Below are positions 27,605 through 36,985 of a stretch of 64,000 nucleotides of DNA, in pieces. Position numbers and translations under genes: made by a program. The first letter of the stretch is position 1; each line of letters opens with the position of its first letter. The notes below the pieces were generated by a model, which was given only the letters and a program-made list of their open reading frames with translations, was not told the DNA's origin and searched no databases. Source of the stretch: JANNSX01 sp963741525 (GTDB lineage: Bacteria > Pseudomonadota > Alphaproteobacteria > Rhizobiales > Hyphomicrobiaceae); the NCBI GenBank assembly GCA_963741525.1, contig CAVUIW010000013.1:17547-81546 (forward strand), in the 5' to 3' direction.

Positions 27605-28504
27605 ATGTCATCGCTGAAGGCATCAAATACCCGTCGCAAGAACCACTTTGTTCCGGCTGCTCTGCTCCGACCGTGGCTTTGGCCAGACAATAGTCTGCGC
27701 GGATACTGGTGGGACCCAAGGCAGGCGAGACTGAGGTGCAAGGAGAAGGGGGTTGGTGCCTTCTGTTTTCAACTCGACCTTCTGACAACGCGTGACCGCC
27801 ACGGTCTGTCCGATCAGCTAGAACGTGATTTCGAATCTATCGATACACCGGGCATAACTGCTCGCGACCGTCTGCTAATCAGCGGAGCCAGGAGCCTTTC
27901 GGTTGAGCAGCGATGCGACTTCGCTAGATTGCTCATGTCGTTGGAGGTTCGGCGTCCCTACAACGTCGGGAAAGTCAAGGTAGCCTCAAAGGATCTCAGA
28001 CGGACCATCGACGACGATCCAGATATTCTCGAAGCGTTCATACGAGAGGGAATCGTGCAGACACCATCTGAGTGGTGGGACAGCCAGAGCATCGATGGTC
28101 TCCTGCACGAGCGCTCTTTCGCAAGCATGATTAGGAACCTTACAGATCGGCCAGACGTTGGAAAACGGCTAATCAATGCGAACTGGCACATCGTCGAACT
28201 GGGCAATCATGACGGGACGTTCTTGCTGACGGATCGTCCACTGATGCGCACCAAGGGGTTCTTTGACGAGAGTGCAGGCTGGTTGTGGACCTTGCCACTA
28301 ACGCCGAAACACATCTTCCTTGCGACCAACAGACAAGCCGTCCTCGATAACATCAACAAGTCCACAAGGCGCCGATTCTGCAAGCAGACGAATGTGTCCT
28401 GTGCAGGCCAAGCTGAGCGCTTCGTCTTCGCTGCTGACGTCTCTCATGAGCACTGGGTGGGAAAGTACTTGGCGGCCACACCTGCCGCGTCGAAATCCGG
28501 TTGA
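27605..28504 (+). CDS. DUF4238 domain-containing protein
   Basis: A 299-residue protein with the DUF4238 opening, in which a basic residue and NHFVPAALLRPW correspond to the family's HyvPxxyL motif, and the end AERFVFAAD matches the family tail. Function is not established; members turn up in accessory regions and near defence genes. The DNA here is clearly less GC-rich and uses more A/T-ending codons than its neighbours, which suggests recent transfer. AGGAGG lies only one base before the ATG, which is too close for a good site, so the start is uncertain. It converges with the next gene, of equally unusual composition. Confidence 0.72.
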   Translation: MSSLKASNTRRKNHFVPAALLRPWLWPDNSLRGYWWDPRQARLRCKEKGVGAFCFQLDLLTTRDRHGLSDQLERDFESIDTPGITARDRLLISGARSLSVEQRCDFARLLMSLEVRRPYNVGKVKVASKDLRRTIDDDPDILEAFIREGIVQTPSEWWDSQSIDGLLHERSFASMIRNLTDRPDVGKRLINANWHIVELGNHDGTFLLTDRPLMRTKGFFDESAGWLWTLPLTPKHIFLATNRQAVLDNINKSTRRRFCKQTNVSCAGQAERFVFAADVSHEHWVGKYLAATPAASKSG

Positions 28505-28636
28505 CGGTCCGGCATTTGCTCGGGCCGCCTATCGAGCGCACGGTTGCCTTGTCTCGGCATCGAGGTCGATGACGCCAATGCCATGCAGAGAAAAGCGGAC
28601 ATCATGCCCGGCCTGACCAGCAGCCAGTTACTTGCT

Positions 28637-29261
28637 TCACAAACCGCGAAGCTTGGTCAGATCAATCACCTTGACGTTGCCATCAGCGGTATCCTGCAAA
28701 ACCGCAAAGAACATCTTTCCACGAATAGATATGGTGTGCCTCTCGATGAATGCACGAACCTTGTCCAAATCGGTCCATAGCCTCGTCGCATGCTTTTCAA
28801 GGAAGACGCCCCTCTCTTCATCGACATAGGGGTTGATTTCATGAGTCTCAGCGATGCAACTGCGTATAGACGGTGACAAGTTCCTCAATCGTCAGACGCC
28901 TGTTGGGTTGGCCCTCAATGGTCACAGTCGCGGCATATTGCTGTCGCTCCTCTTGTGTTGCGGCCCGAATAATGCTGGGAGACGGAAACGCGGTTCCAAG
29001 GCCCTTCTTTGCCAGAGATTTCAGGATGGCATCCGCCTTCCATTTTCCCTTGGCATCACGAGGCACCGCGCCCAAGCCGTGCTCAACCGAGACCAAGCAG
29101 CCGAACGCAATTGCCTCGAGGATCTTTCGGCTATGAAAAGCACAGGATTCGGCGACCAGAAAGCGGTCGCCATTCGACCCTTTGAGCATGTTGATCATGT
29201 CGAACCGAGTTCGTATGACCGCCATCAAGGCGTAGTAACTCTCGTAGGGTGTTCGTGCCAT
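28637..29261 (-). CDS. Hypothetical protein in AT-richer islet (probable frameshift)
   Basis: Two overlapping minus-strand frames, 29261-28848 and 28888-28637, together give one protein of about 207 residues; the join TVYTQL-IAETHEINPY near 28860 needs one base fewer than is present. The first part is helical with a FHSRKILEAIAFGCL stretch and a segment on QEERQQYAATVTIEGQPNRR; the second ends KVIDLTKLRGL. I do not recognise a family. Codon use matches the DUF4238 gene it faces, so both probably arrived together. The single-gene reading is an inference. Confidence 0.55.
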
Positions 29262-29421
29262 GCGGAAAACATCCGTCGCAAGAGAACGATGCTGTCTTCT
29301 AATTGGTTCGCATCACTTTACGCAAAGCCCATTATTCAGTACAAAGCGGACGTTCGGAACAACGATCGTGACTCTCCGCCAAGATACTTGCTCGACTTCC
29401 GCTTCCGTACAAGAACCACCC

Positions 29422-30397
29422 CTACCCCACCATCCCCGCCAACCGCTCCCGCACAATCCCCTCCGCCTCCGCTCATGATCCGCCCGATCAGCTCGGCGCA
29501 ACTCGGTACATCGTGGATCAGCCCCGCGACCATGCCGCAGCTCCAGGCGCCGGCTTCGACATCGCCTTCGGTCATGACGCGCGGATAGATGCCGGCGACC
29601 TCGTCATGGATGTCCTCGATGGTGAGGGCATCGCCCTTCGTCCGCTCGATCTCGAGGATCTTCTCGACGCCCTTGTTCTTGAGCACCCGCTCGGTGTTGC
29701 GCAGGCTCCGCATGATGAGGCGCGTGTCGAGCTCGGATGCGGTGACGATCGCCTGCTTGACCTTCTCGTGCACCGGCGCCTCTTTCGTCGCCATGAAGCG
29801 CGTGCCCATGTTGATGCCGTCGGCGCCGAGCGCCAGCGCCGCGACGAGGCTGCGCCCGTCCGCCATGCCGCCCGAGGCGACGAAGGGAATTTTCAATTCC
29901 TCCGCCGCGCGCGGCAGCAGGATGAAGTTCGGCACATCGTCCTCGCCCGGATGCCCGCCGCATTCGAAGCCGTCGACGCTGACGGCATCGCAGCCGATTT
30001 TCTCGGCTTTCAGCGAATGGCGGACGGACGTGCATTTGTGGATGACCTTGATGCCAGCCGCCTTCAGCGCGGGCATGTAGGGCTCGGGGTTCCGCCCCGC
30101 CGTCTCGACGATTCTGATGCCACCCTCGATGATGGCGCGGATGTATTCAGGATAGGGCGGCGCCGAGAAGGCGGGCAGGAAGGTGAGGTTCACGCCGAAG
30201 GGCTGATCCGTCATCCCCCGGCAGCGGGCGATCTCCTTGGCGAGCAGCTCAGGCGTCTTCTGCGTCAGGCCGGTGATGATGCCGAGCCCACCCGCGTTCG
30301 AGACGGCGGCGGCGAGCTCTGCCAGCCCCACATAATGCATGCCGCCCTGGATGATCGGATGCCTGATGCCGAGCAGCTCGGTGATGCGGGTTTTCAT
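29422..30397 (-). CDS. Nitronate monooxygenase / NPD family flavoprotein (3' frameshift)
   Basis: FMN-dependent TIM-barrel enzyme of about 325 residues. GIRHPIIQGGMHYVGLAELAAAV opens it, DGFECGGHPG and ASGGMADGRSLVAALALGADG are the FMN phosphate and active-site blocks. These enzymes oxidise propionate-3-nitronate or act as enoyl reductase-like proteins. As written the frame runs to 29336 with an odd Gly-rich tail. One extra G near 29469 explains this: the other frame gives the normal ending EAEGIVRERLAGMVG and a TAG at 29422. The upstream gap holds two perfect palindromes. Confidence 0.85.
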
Positions 30398-30434
30398 GGG
30401 GGCTCCTCAAGAAATGGTCAAGCGCCTGCCTGAG

Positions 30435-30510
30435 TAGGGGTCAGACCCTGCGGGTCTGACCCCTACTCCTGGATCTCGAACAGGGGTCAGACCCGCAGGG
30501 TCTGACCCCA
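30435..30510. repeat. Two perfect GGGTCAGACC palindromes
   Basis: 30435-30467 has 14-base arms (GTAGGGGTCAGACC) around a 5-base loop, and 30484-30510 has 11-base arms (GGGGTCAGACC) around a 5-base loop, 16 bases apart. They lie in the gap between the SDR end (30623) and the nitronate monooxygenase start (30397). The same core occurs at 4034 and 19924. Confidence 0.85.
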
Positions 30511-30622
30511 ACCCGACACTCAGGCGCTTGGGATTGGAGAAGGGGATGGCGCCTCGACAAACGTTGTCTCCGTGTTGCTCCGGTGGCGACGACATCGAAC
30601 ATCATCGCAGACCTAAAGTGCC

Positions 30623-31378
30623 TCAAACATCCGCCCAGCCGCCGTCGACGCGCAAGTTCGCGCCGGTGATGTAGGAGGCCGCATCGCTCGCCAGAAACAA
30701 CGCAGCCTTGCCCACTTCCTCGGGCCGTCCCATGCGCTTCAGCACAGTCAGGCCAGCCTCGTCCTTGCGAAGCTGCTCGGTCGCTTCCGGCGACAGACCG
30801 ATCTTCTCGTAGATCGGCGTGTCGATCGGCCCGGGCGCTACGCTGTTGACGCGGATGCCGCGGGGGCTGAGCTCCACCGCAAGCGAGCGCACGAGCGAGC
30901 GGATCGCCGCCTTCGTCGCCGAATAGACCGACATCTGGTCGAAGCCCATGGCGTCGTTGCCGCTCGACGTCATGACGATCGCACTCCCCTTCGGCATCAA
31001 CGGCAGACACTTCTGGATAACGAAATAGTTGCCCTTGAAATTGATGCCCCACTGGCCGTCGTAGTCCGCTTCCGTCACGTCCTCGATCTTCGCCGTCCAG
31101 GTGACGCCGGCATTGGCGGCCAACACGTCGATGCGGCCGAGCTTGGCTTTTGCCTCGGCCGCCAGCGCGCCGATCGCGGCCATCGAGCGGTTGTCGGCGG
31201 CGATGCCGATCGCCTCAGGACCAAGCTTGGCCGCCGCCGCCTCGACGCGCGCCGCATCCTGCCCGGTGATCATGACTTTCGCTCCGGCGCCCGCCAGTGC
31301 TTCGGCGATGGCATAGCCGATGCCCGTCGTGCCGCCCGTCACCAAAGCGTACTTGCCCGCCATCGAGAGCGTCGTCAT
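30623..31378 (-). CDS. SDR family oxidoreductase
   Basis: A 251-residue classical SDR: TGGTTGIG cofactor motif, ANAGVTW, MTSSGND with catalytic Ser, and Tyr/Lys in YSATKAAI; ending YITGANLRVDGGWADV. The start at 31378 is supported by GGAGG six bases before it; longer forms enter the divergent promoter gap. It is divergent from the GMC dehydrogenase at 31500, and operator candidate 4 lies between them, so both are probably controlled together. Substrate unknown. Confidence 0.87.
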   Translation of the reverse strand: MTTLSMAGKYALVTGGTTGIGYAIAEALAGAGAKVMITGQDAARVEAAAAKLGPEAIGIAADNRSMAAIGALAAEAKAKLGRIDVLAANAGVTWTAKIEDVTEADYDGQWGINFKGNYFVIQKCLPLMPKGSAIVMTSSGNDAMGFDQMSVYSATKAAIRSLVRSLAVELSPRGIRVNSVAPGPIDTPIYEKIGLSPEATEQLRKDEAGLTVLKRMGRPEEVGKAALFLASDAASYITGANLRVDGGWADV

Positions 31379-31430
31379 GCCTGCCTCCATCTTTTTGCAA
31401 TCTGGCTCGGCTTGCCAAGGCGCGCCGCCA

Positions 31431-31450
31431 GTCATATGACATCTGACATT
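31431..31450. promoter_or_regulatory. AT-rich dyad, candidate GntR operator 4
   Basis: GTCATATGAC at 31431-31440 is a perfect 10-base palindrome followed by ATCTGACATT. It lies in the 121-bp divergent gap between the SDR and the GMC dehydrogenase. GACATATGAC at 23951 and the ATCATATGAT dyad at 15686 are close relatives. Confidence 0.5.
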
Positions 31451-31499
31451 AAGCCCTGCGCTTCTCCCTGTCGACGCGCGCGGCCGGAGATCGCATCCC

Positions 31500-33117
31500 A
31501 TGAGCGAGCCCCACGACGACACAGACGTCCTGATCATCGGCGCGGGGCCCTCCGGCGCGGTGACGGCGCATACGCTGGCTGCCAGAGGCTTCAAGGTCGT
31601 CTGTCTCGAGCAGGGCGACTGGGTGAGCCCCGCCGACTTTCCCGGCAACCGGCCTGAGTTCGAGCTCGAGTTGCTGAAGACCTGGGCGACGAACCAGAAT
31701 TTCCGCGGCCGGCTCGCCGACTATCCCGTCAATGTCGACGCCGCCGAGGTGATACCGGTGATGTTCTCGGCCGTCGGCGGCTCGTCGATCCTGTTCGGCG
31801 CGCAATGGATGCGGCTGAAGCCCTCCGACTTCCGCGTCAAGACGCTCGACGGCGTCGCCGACGATTGGCCGATCGACTACTGGGATCTCGATCCCTACTA
31901 CAATCGCATTGACCGCTTCATCGGTGTCTCGGGCCTCGGCGGCGATCCGGCCTATCCGCCGCAGGATTTCGAAATGCCGCCGCATCCGATGGGCAAGGGC
32001 GGCATGCTCGCGGCGCGGGCGATGAACAAGCTCGGCTGGCACTGGTGGCCGGGCACGCAAGCGATCCCGACGAACAATTTCAAGAAGATGGTCCAAGTGC
32101 CAGCGCTGGGGCGTCTGCGAGACGGGTTGCCCCGCCGGCGCCAAGGCATCCTTTGACTTGGCCTTCTGGCCGCACGCGATCGCGGCGGGCGCCAAGCTCT
32201 TAACGGGCGCGCGCGTGCGCATGATCACGACGGATAGCCACGGCAGAGCGAACGGCGCGATCTACATCGATCGTCAGGGCCGCGAGCACAGGCAGAAGGC
32301 GAAGGCCGTCGTCATGGCCTCGAACGGCATCGGCACGCCGCGCCTGCTGCTGCTGTCGGACTCCGCTCAGTTTCCGGATGGCCTCGCGAATTCCTCGGGG
32401 CTCGTGGGTAAGAACCTCATGCTCCATCCCAACAACGAATCCATCGGGCTCTATGACGAGGCGCTGGAGAGCTGGAAAGGCCCGGCTGGCCAGCTCATGT
32501 ACAGCCTCGAATTCTACGAGACCGATCTGAAGCGCGGTTTCGTGCGCGGCTCTAAGATGAACCTGATGCCGGTGCCGGGTATTTTGAGGCTGCTGCAGAA
32601 TTTTTCAAAACTCGACTTCGAGAAACGCTGGGGCCCGGCCGCACACGACATCATCGAGCATGGCGGGCGCGCGCTCTCCTGGGCCGCCAACATCGAGGAT
32701 CTGCCGGAGGAGGTAAACCGCGTCGAGCTCGATCCCGATCTCAAGGACAGCGACGGCATTCCTTCGCCCAAGGTCACGTATCGGATGAGCGAGAACACGC
32801 AGAAGAGTCTGGGCTTCGCGCTCGACCGGATGGCCGAGATGCATAAGGCGGCCGGCGCCCGTCATATCGCCCGGAACCTGCTCTGGCGCGAGCAGCCGGG
32901 TCATCTGCTCGGCACGGCCCGCATGGGTAACGATCCCAACACCTCGGTTGTCGATCGCTTCGGCCGCGCCCACGACGTGCCCAATCTCTTCATCGTCGAC
33001 GGCAGCGTCATGGTGACGGGCGGCGCGGTCAACCCGACGGCCAGCATCACGGCGATGGCGCTGCGGACGGCCGAGCACATCGCCGATACGGCACGCGACA
33101 CAAAGGTGGCGGCATGA
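31500..33117 (+). CDS. GMC oxidoreductase, gluconate 2-dehydrogenase large-subunit type (one frameshift)
   Basis: About 538 residues. GAGPSGAVTA binds FAD near residue 14; the C-terminal part has LLGTARMGNDPNTSVVD and GGAVNPTASITAMALR, the active-site and closing motifs of the family. Two frames meet near 32093: GGTCCAAGTGCC reads through with one C fewer (KKMVKCQRWGVCETGCPAGA). That Cys-rich stretch resembles the one in membrane-linked gluconate/sorbitol dehydrogenases. The small gene after it overlaps by ATGA, as in two- or three-subunit sugar dehydrogenases. Likely oxidises a sugar or polyol in the periplasm or at the membrane; no export signal is evident here. Confidence 0.83.
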
Positions 33118-33536
33118 GCACGACCCAACACGATCTGAGCAAGCTCGCAGCGTTGGCGCACGTTCTTATTCCAGGCGCGGATAACATGCCCTCGGTCGCC
33201 AACGTCGCTGGTTTCGATGCGCTGTTGCGGCGTGCGATCAAGGCGGCCGCCCTTACCGAAGCCGAGATCGCGGCGATGCTCGATGCGCTTCCGGCAGAAC
33301 TCGATTGGGGCGCCGCGAAGGCCCTCTCCACCGCCAAGCCGGCCGAGTTCGAGATGGCGTCGACGATCGCGAGCGGCGCCTATCTCCTCGCGCCAGAAGT
33401 CTTGAGTTGCCTCGGCTTCCCGACCGAGCGCCGCTTCCCCGCCGGACCGATGGATTTCGCCGACGAGTACGAGACCGGCATTGTCGACGAGGTCGTCGCT
33501 CGCGGCCAACGCTGGGTCGATCCGCGCGGGCGGTGA
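33114..33536 (+). CDS. Small partner of GMC dehydrogenase (gluconate 2-dehydrogenase subunit 3-like)
   Basis: A 140-residue protein whose ATG overlaps the stop of the GMC gene (ATGA). LAALAHVLIPGADNMPSVANVAGFD and the later LGFPTERRFPAGPMDFADEYETG fit the small subunits that accompany GMC sugar dehydrogenases, which often help export or assembly. A Tat signal is not visible at its N-terminus, in contrast to many subunit 3 proteins. The pairing is the main evidence; family match by eye is moderate. Confidence 0.65.
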   Translation: MSTTQHDLSKLAALAHVLIPGADNMPSVANVAGFDALLRRAIKAAALTEAEIAAMLDALPAELDWGAAKALSTAKPAEFEMASTIASGAYLLAPEVLSCLGFPTERRFPAGPMDFADEYETGIVDEVVARGQRWVDPRGR

Positions 33537-33539
33537 GAC

Positions 33540-34480
33540 TTAGAACGCCACTTGGTCGCCGCCCTTGAGCTCGAGGATCTCTCGCGCCTCGTCGGGTGAG
33601 GCAATCTCGAGTCCCAGGCCCTCGATGATCTGGCGCGCGCGCGTCACCTGCTCGGCATTCGACTTGGCGAACTGGCCGGGTCCGATCCACAGTGAGTTCC
33701 TCGAGACCGACGCGTACATTGCCGCCCATCGCGGCCGACATCGCCGCGATCGGCATCTGGTTGCGCCCGGCACCGAGCACGCTCCAGCGATACTCATCGC
33801 CGAACAGCCGGTCGGCCGTACGCTTCATCATCATGACGTCTTCCGGGTGCGCACCGATGCCGCCGAGAATCCCGAACACCGACTGCACGAAGAAGGGCGG
33901 CTTGACGATGCCGCGATCGGCGAAATGGCGCAGCGTATAGAGATGGCCGATGTCGTAGCACTCGATCTCGAAGCGCGTGCCGTTCTCGGCGCAGGTCGTC
34001 AGGATGTACTCGATATCGGCGAAGGTGTTCTTGAAGATGCGCTCGCGGGAGCCTTCCAGATACGGCCGCTCCCAATCGTGCTTGAACTCGGTGAAGCGCT
34101 CGAGCATCGGGAAGAGGCCGAAATTCATCGTGCCCATGTTGAGGGAAGCGACCTCGGGCTTGAAGGTCGCCGCCGGCTTCACGCGCTGCTCGATGGTCAT
34201 GGTGGCGGCACCCCCGGTCGTGATGTTCACGACCACGCGGCGAGCGCTGCTTGATGACTTTCAAGAACGGCGCGAAGGCTTCCGGCGACTGGTCCGGCCG
34301 GCCGTCCTTGGGATCGCGGGCGTGCAGATGGACGACGGCAGCCCCTGCCTCCGCCGCGCCGATCGCGGCATCCGCGATCTCCTCAGCGGTGATCGGGATA
34401 TGCGGCGACATCGAGGGCGTATGGATCGAGCCGGTGACGGCACAGGTGATGACGACTTTGCGCTTGGGCGACTTGGCCAT
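33540..34480 (-). CDS. BKACE family (3-keto-5-aminohexanoate cleavage enzyme, DUF849), two frameshifts
   Basis: About 310 residues in three frames. MAKSPKRKVVITCAVTGSIH and HIPITAEEIADAAIGAAEAG start it, NITTGGAATMTIEQRV and NFGLFPMLERF follow after a shift near 34240, and GQFAKSNAEQVTRARQIIEGLG ends it after a second shift near 33710. Each shift needs one base fewer (short C- and G-runs). BKACE enzymes condense a beta-keto acid with acetyl-CoA using zinc; HLHARDP and the later metal His sites are present. It ends 3 bases from the convergent small-subunit gene. Substrate may be a beta-keto acid from the local catabolic genes. Confidence 0.85.
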
Positions 34481-34610
34481 GGGGCGGGTCCTTGATGCGG
34501 TTTCCTCGGGGGTAGTGATGGAGGATAGGGCGCGACATGGCAACTGGGCAACAGCAGATCACCCCAACGGAAAGCGTGAGGGACGCACTGCGCCTGCCTT
34601 CCTCTCCCCA

Positions 34611-34803
34611 TAGGCACTTCATGCCCATGGGGAGAGGGGAGGGTGAGGGGCGGCGGCAGAGTTAGTACCGGCCAGAAGGATGTTTAAACTGCGCATGCGC
34701 ACGACATGATCGGCTCAGCGAGAGGCGTGTCTGGCAGGCATCCGGACAAGCGGCCGCCCCTCACCCTCGCCTCTCCCCGCTGCGCTTCGCTTGCGGGGAG
34801 AGG
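34611..34803. repeat. Palindrome mosaic in a 388-bp gap
   Basis: The gap 34481-34868 has no gene. It holds CCTCTCCCCAT...ATGGGGAGAGG at 34611-34637 and CCTCTCCCCGC...GCGGGGAGAGG at 34770-34803. The flanks GAGGGTGAGGGGCGGC and GCCGCCCCTCACCCTC are complementary, so the whole can fold as one large inverted repeat. Related stems lie at 46226 and 56665-56842. Confidence 0.75.
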
Positions 34804-34868
34804 AAGCTGGCGCCATGCCCACCTGACATCGGTGACGTTATGAGTCGGTGCCGTGGAGGAATCGCGCC

Positions 34869-36324
34869 TCACAACATCTTCTGGATCGAGTTCGGATCCG
34901 GAATCTCGATCTCAGGCGCACCACTCACCGGCACGGTCTGGAACTTGTCGTTTATCGCGGCGGCCCATGTCTTGGCGCGCTCGGTCAATTGGCGATCATC
35001 CGTCTGCATGCGGCCGCGACTGACCAGGATGCCCATGTCGGCGCCGTAGTAGCGGTAGTCGCCGCCGGTGTAGACGCGCATGTAGAAGGCCTCGTCCTCG
35101 TCCGAGACCAGGAACCAGTCGATCGACTTGCGGACGAGCGCGATCTCGCCCTTGCGCATCCATGCGCCAGATGCCCGAGGCCGGCGCCTTCGAGATCAGC
35201 GACACCTCGTCCTTGGGATATTTGAGGATGAGCTGGCTCCAGTTGTCGAACTCGCTCCAGCGCTGCTGGATCGCCGGGATGTCGGCCTCATAATCGATGT
35301 CCATGAATTCCAACATGTGGAACAGGAACATCGGGCAGCCGCCATAGGTCGAGGTGATGAGGTTGGTCAGCGGGGAAGCGCCGGAGATGCGCGGGTTGAT
35401 CTCGCCGAGGTAGACCTCGCGCGTGTCGGTATCGATCAGGAAGTCCATGCAGAACGCGCCCTTGTAGCCGACCTCGTAGAGGCGCTTGCCGAGCTTCTGC
35501 GCCATCTTGAGGACGGCCTTGCGCTCGCGGCCGTAGCCGGTGGTGAAGGCATCGTTGCCGCACCAGCCGCCCTTGTAGGGGGTGAGCTCGCCGAAGCCGG
35601 TGATGTCGATCTGCATCGGCCCGACGAGCGTGCCGTGGCGCGTCGCGACCGCTTCCACCGTGCCGGGAAGGTGATTGATGCGCTTCATCACCTTGAGCTC
35701 TTCGGCGACGAGCTTGTCCGACCACTTCTTCCAGTCGGCTTCCGACTTGATGAAGAACGTGGTACGGCCGGAATCGCCATAGGGGGTTTGCACCACGAGA
35801 TCGTTGCCGAGCTTGGCCTTGGAAGCGATCCTCTTGAGGGCCGCGTAGGACTTCGCGCGGCCGAGCACGTTGGGCGCGCTCTGAATGCCGGCCTCGTTGC
35901 CGAGCTGGGTCGTGACGATCTTGGAATCGATGTGGATCCTGAGCTTGGCCGGCGGCAGCGCCACCTCGCAGCCGATCTCCTTGGCGAGCCGCTCGCTCTC
36001 CTCGTCGAACATGACCATCAGGATCTTGCCGGGCCCGCGCTCCTTGATGCGCTTGCGGACCTCCTTGTGCTTCAGGAGGTAGTTGTTGACGTCCTCGATG
36101 GATTTGAACTCGTGCGGACCGTGCTCGCGCGGCACCGTCACCTTCGGATGCGTGCCGTCGAAGGAATCGAAGTAGTTGATGTACTCGAACTTGTTGATCC
36201 AGCGCCCTAGCCCCAGCAGGTTGAACGGCGTCGGCGAGACGAAATAGATCGGCGTCTGGTTCTTGCGGAAGAATTTGTAGATTTCCGACAGCGTCTTCAG
36301 CTTCGGGCGCTTCGTCGTTTTCAT
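34869..36324 (-). CDS. ATP-grasp domain protein (biotin carboxylase-like), one frameshift
   Basis: About 485 residues. The central part has ATP-grasp features: DLVVQTPYGDSGRTTFFI (ATP loop), VEAVATRHGTLVGPMQ, and CMDFLIDTDTREVYLGEINPRISG (metal Glu/Asn). The frame breaks near 35158 after SGIWRM; in the next frame the protein goes on with MRKGEIALVRKSIDWFLVSD to the stop at 34869. One surplus G in GCATGGATGCG is enough to explain it. ATG 36324 follows GGGGA. These enzymes join a carboxylate to an amine or thiol by acyl phosphate; the substrate here is unknown and it does not have the full length of acetyl-CoA carboxylase subunits with BCCP. Confidence 0.78.
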
Positions 36325-36443
36325 GGCATTTCCCCAGGGGCGGGCGTTGCAGGGCCGCTTTCGCCGCATGATGGCGAACTTCGCTTGCGCTGAAAAGGAA
36401 GGCGTGCGAAGCGGCAGCGATATGGTTACCGCGGGAGGAGCAT

Positions 36444-36881
36444 GTGATCCGAAGCCTTGGACGGATCATCTGGGTTGTGATCGCTTTCGTGCTGGCGGTC
36501 ATCGCCGGCATCGTGGTGCTGGGCTTCGTCGGTCTCGAACGGCTGACAGCGGCGACCGCGGGGCAAACGCAGGCGTCCGGCACGCTCGACCATTGGCTGA
36601 ACCTGGCCGAGGTCGCGATGGGGCTGACCCAATGGGGCGCGGCACTCTCGATCGTCCCTGCCATCCTGGCGGTCGTCATCGGTGAGCTCGGCCGCATCCG
36701 CTCGCTGGTCTACTGGGTGGCGGCAGGAGGGCTTGCCGCCGTCGCCGTACCCGTCATGCAAGGCCTGGCCGCCGCTTCGCCGGACCTCGCAATGCCGGCG
36801 ACCCAGCTCCTGCAGATCCTCGCCACCGCCGGTTTTGCGGCCGGGATTGCCTATTGGGCGCTGGCGGGGCGGTCGTCATGA
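36444..36881 (+). CDS. Hypothetical membrane protein
   Basis: A 145-residue protein with four hydrophobic segments (about residues 8-30, 58-80, 86-108, 120-140), so probably an integral inner-membrane protein. GGAGGAGC lies before the ATG. It is divergent from the ATP-grasp gene. No family recognised. Confidence 0.7.
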   Translation: MIRSLGRIIWVVIAFVLAVIAGIVVLGFVGLERLTAATAGQTQASGTLDHWLNLAEVAMGLTQWGAALSIVPAILAVVIGELGRIRSLVYWVAAGGLAAVAVPVMQGLAAASPDLAMPATQLLQILATAGFAAGIAYWALAGRSS

Positions 36882-36890
36882 CGTGGCGGG

Positions 36891-36922
36891 TGCAATGCAC
36901 AAATTAATGTTGCATTGCACAA
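36891..36922. promoter_or_regulatory. TGCA-rich dyads before the Met/Pro-rich protein
   Basis: TGCAATGCACAAA and TGTTGCATTGCACAA lie 10 bases apart, each holding the palindrome TGCAATGCA or TGCATTGCA. TGC-rich dyads of this kind are the reported type of target of PhaR, the polyhydroxybutyrate-responsive repressor of phasin genes in Alphaproteobacteria. The match is by eye only. Confidence 0.4.
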
Positions 36923-36985
36923 TAGATGGTAGAGAATGGGGTCTCCTCGGCCTTCCCTGCCGAAGGCCATCTAGGAGGCTCCACC

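Noticed and set aside
29336..29421. Gly-rich C-terminal extension of the nitronate monooxygenase
   Set aside because: The other frame gives the normal family ending and stop; the extension follows from one surplus G.
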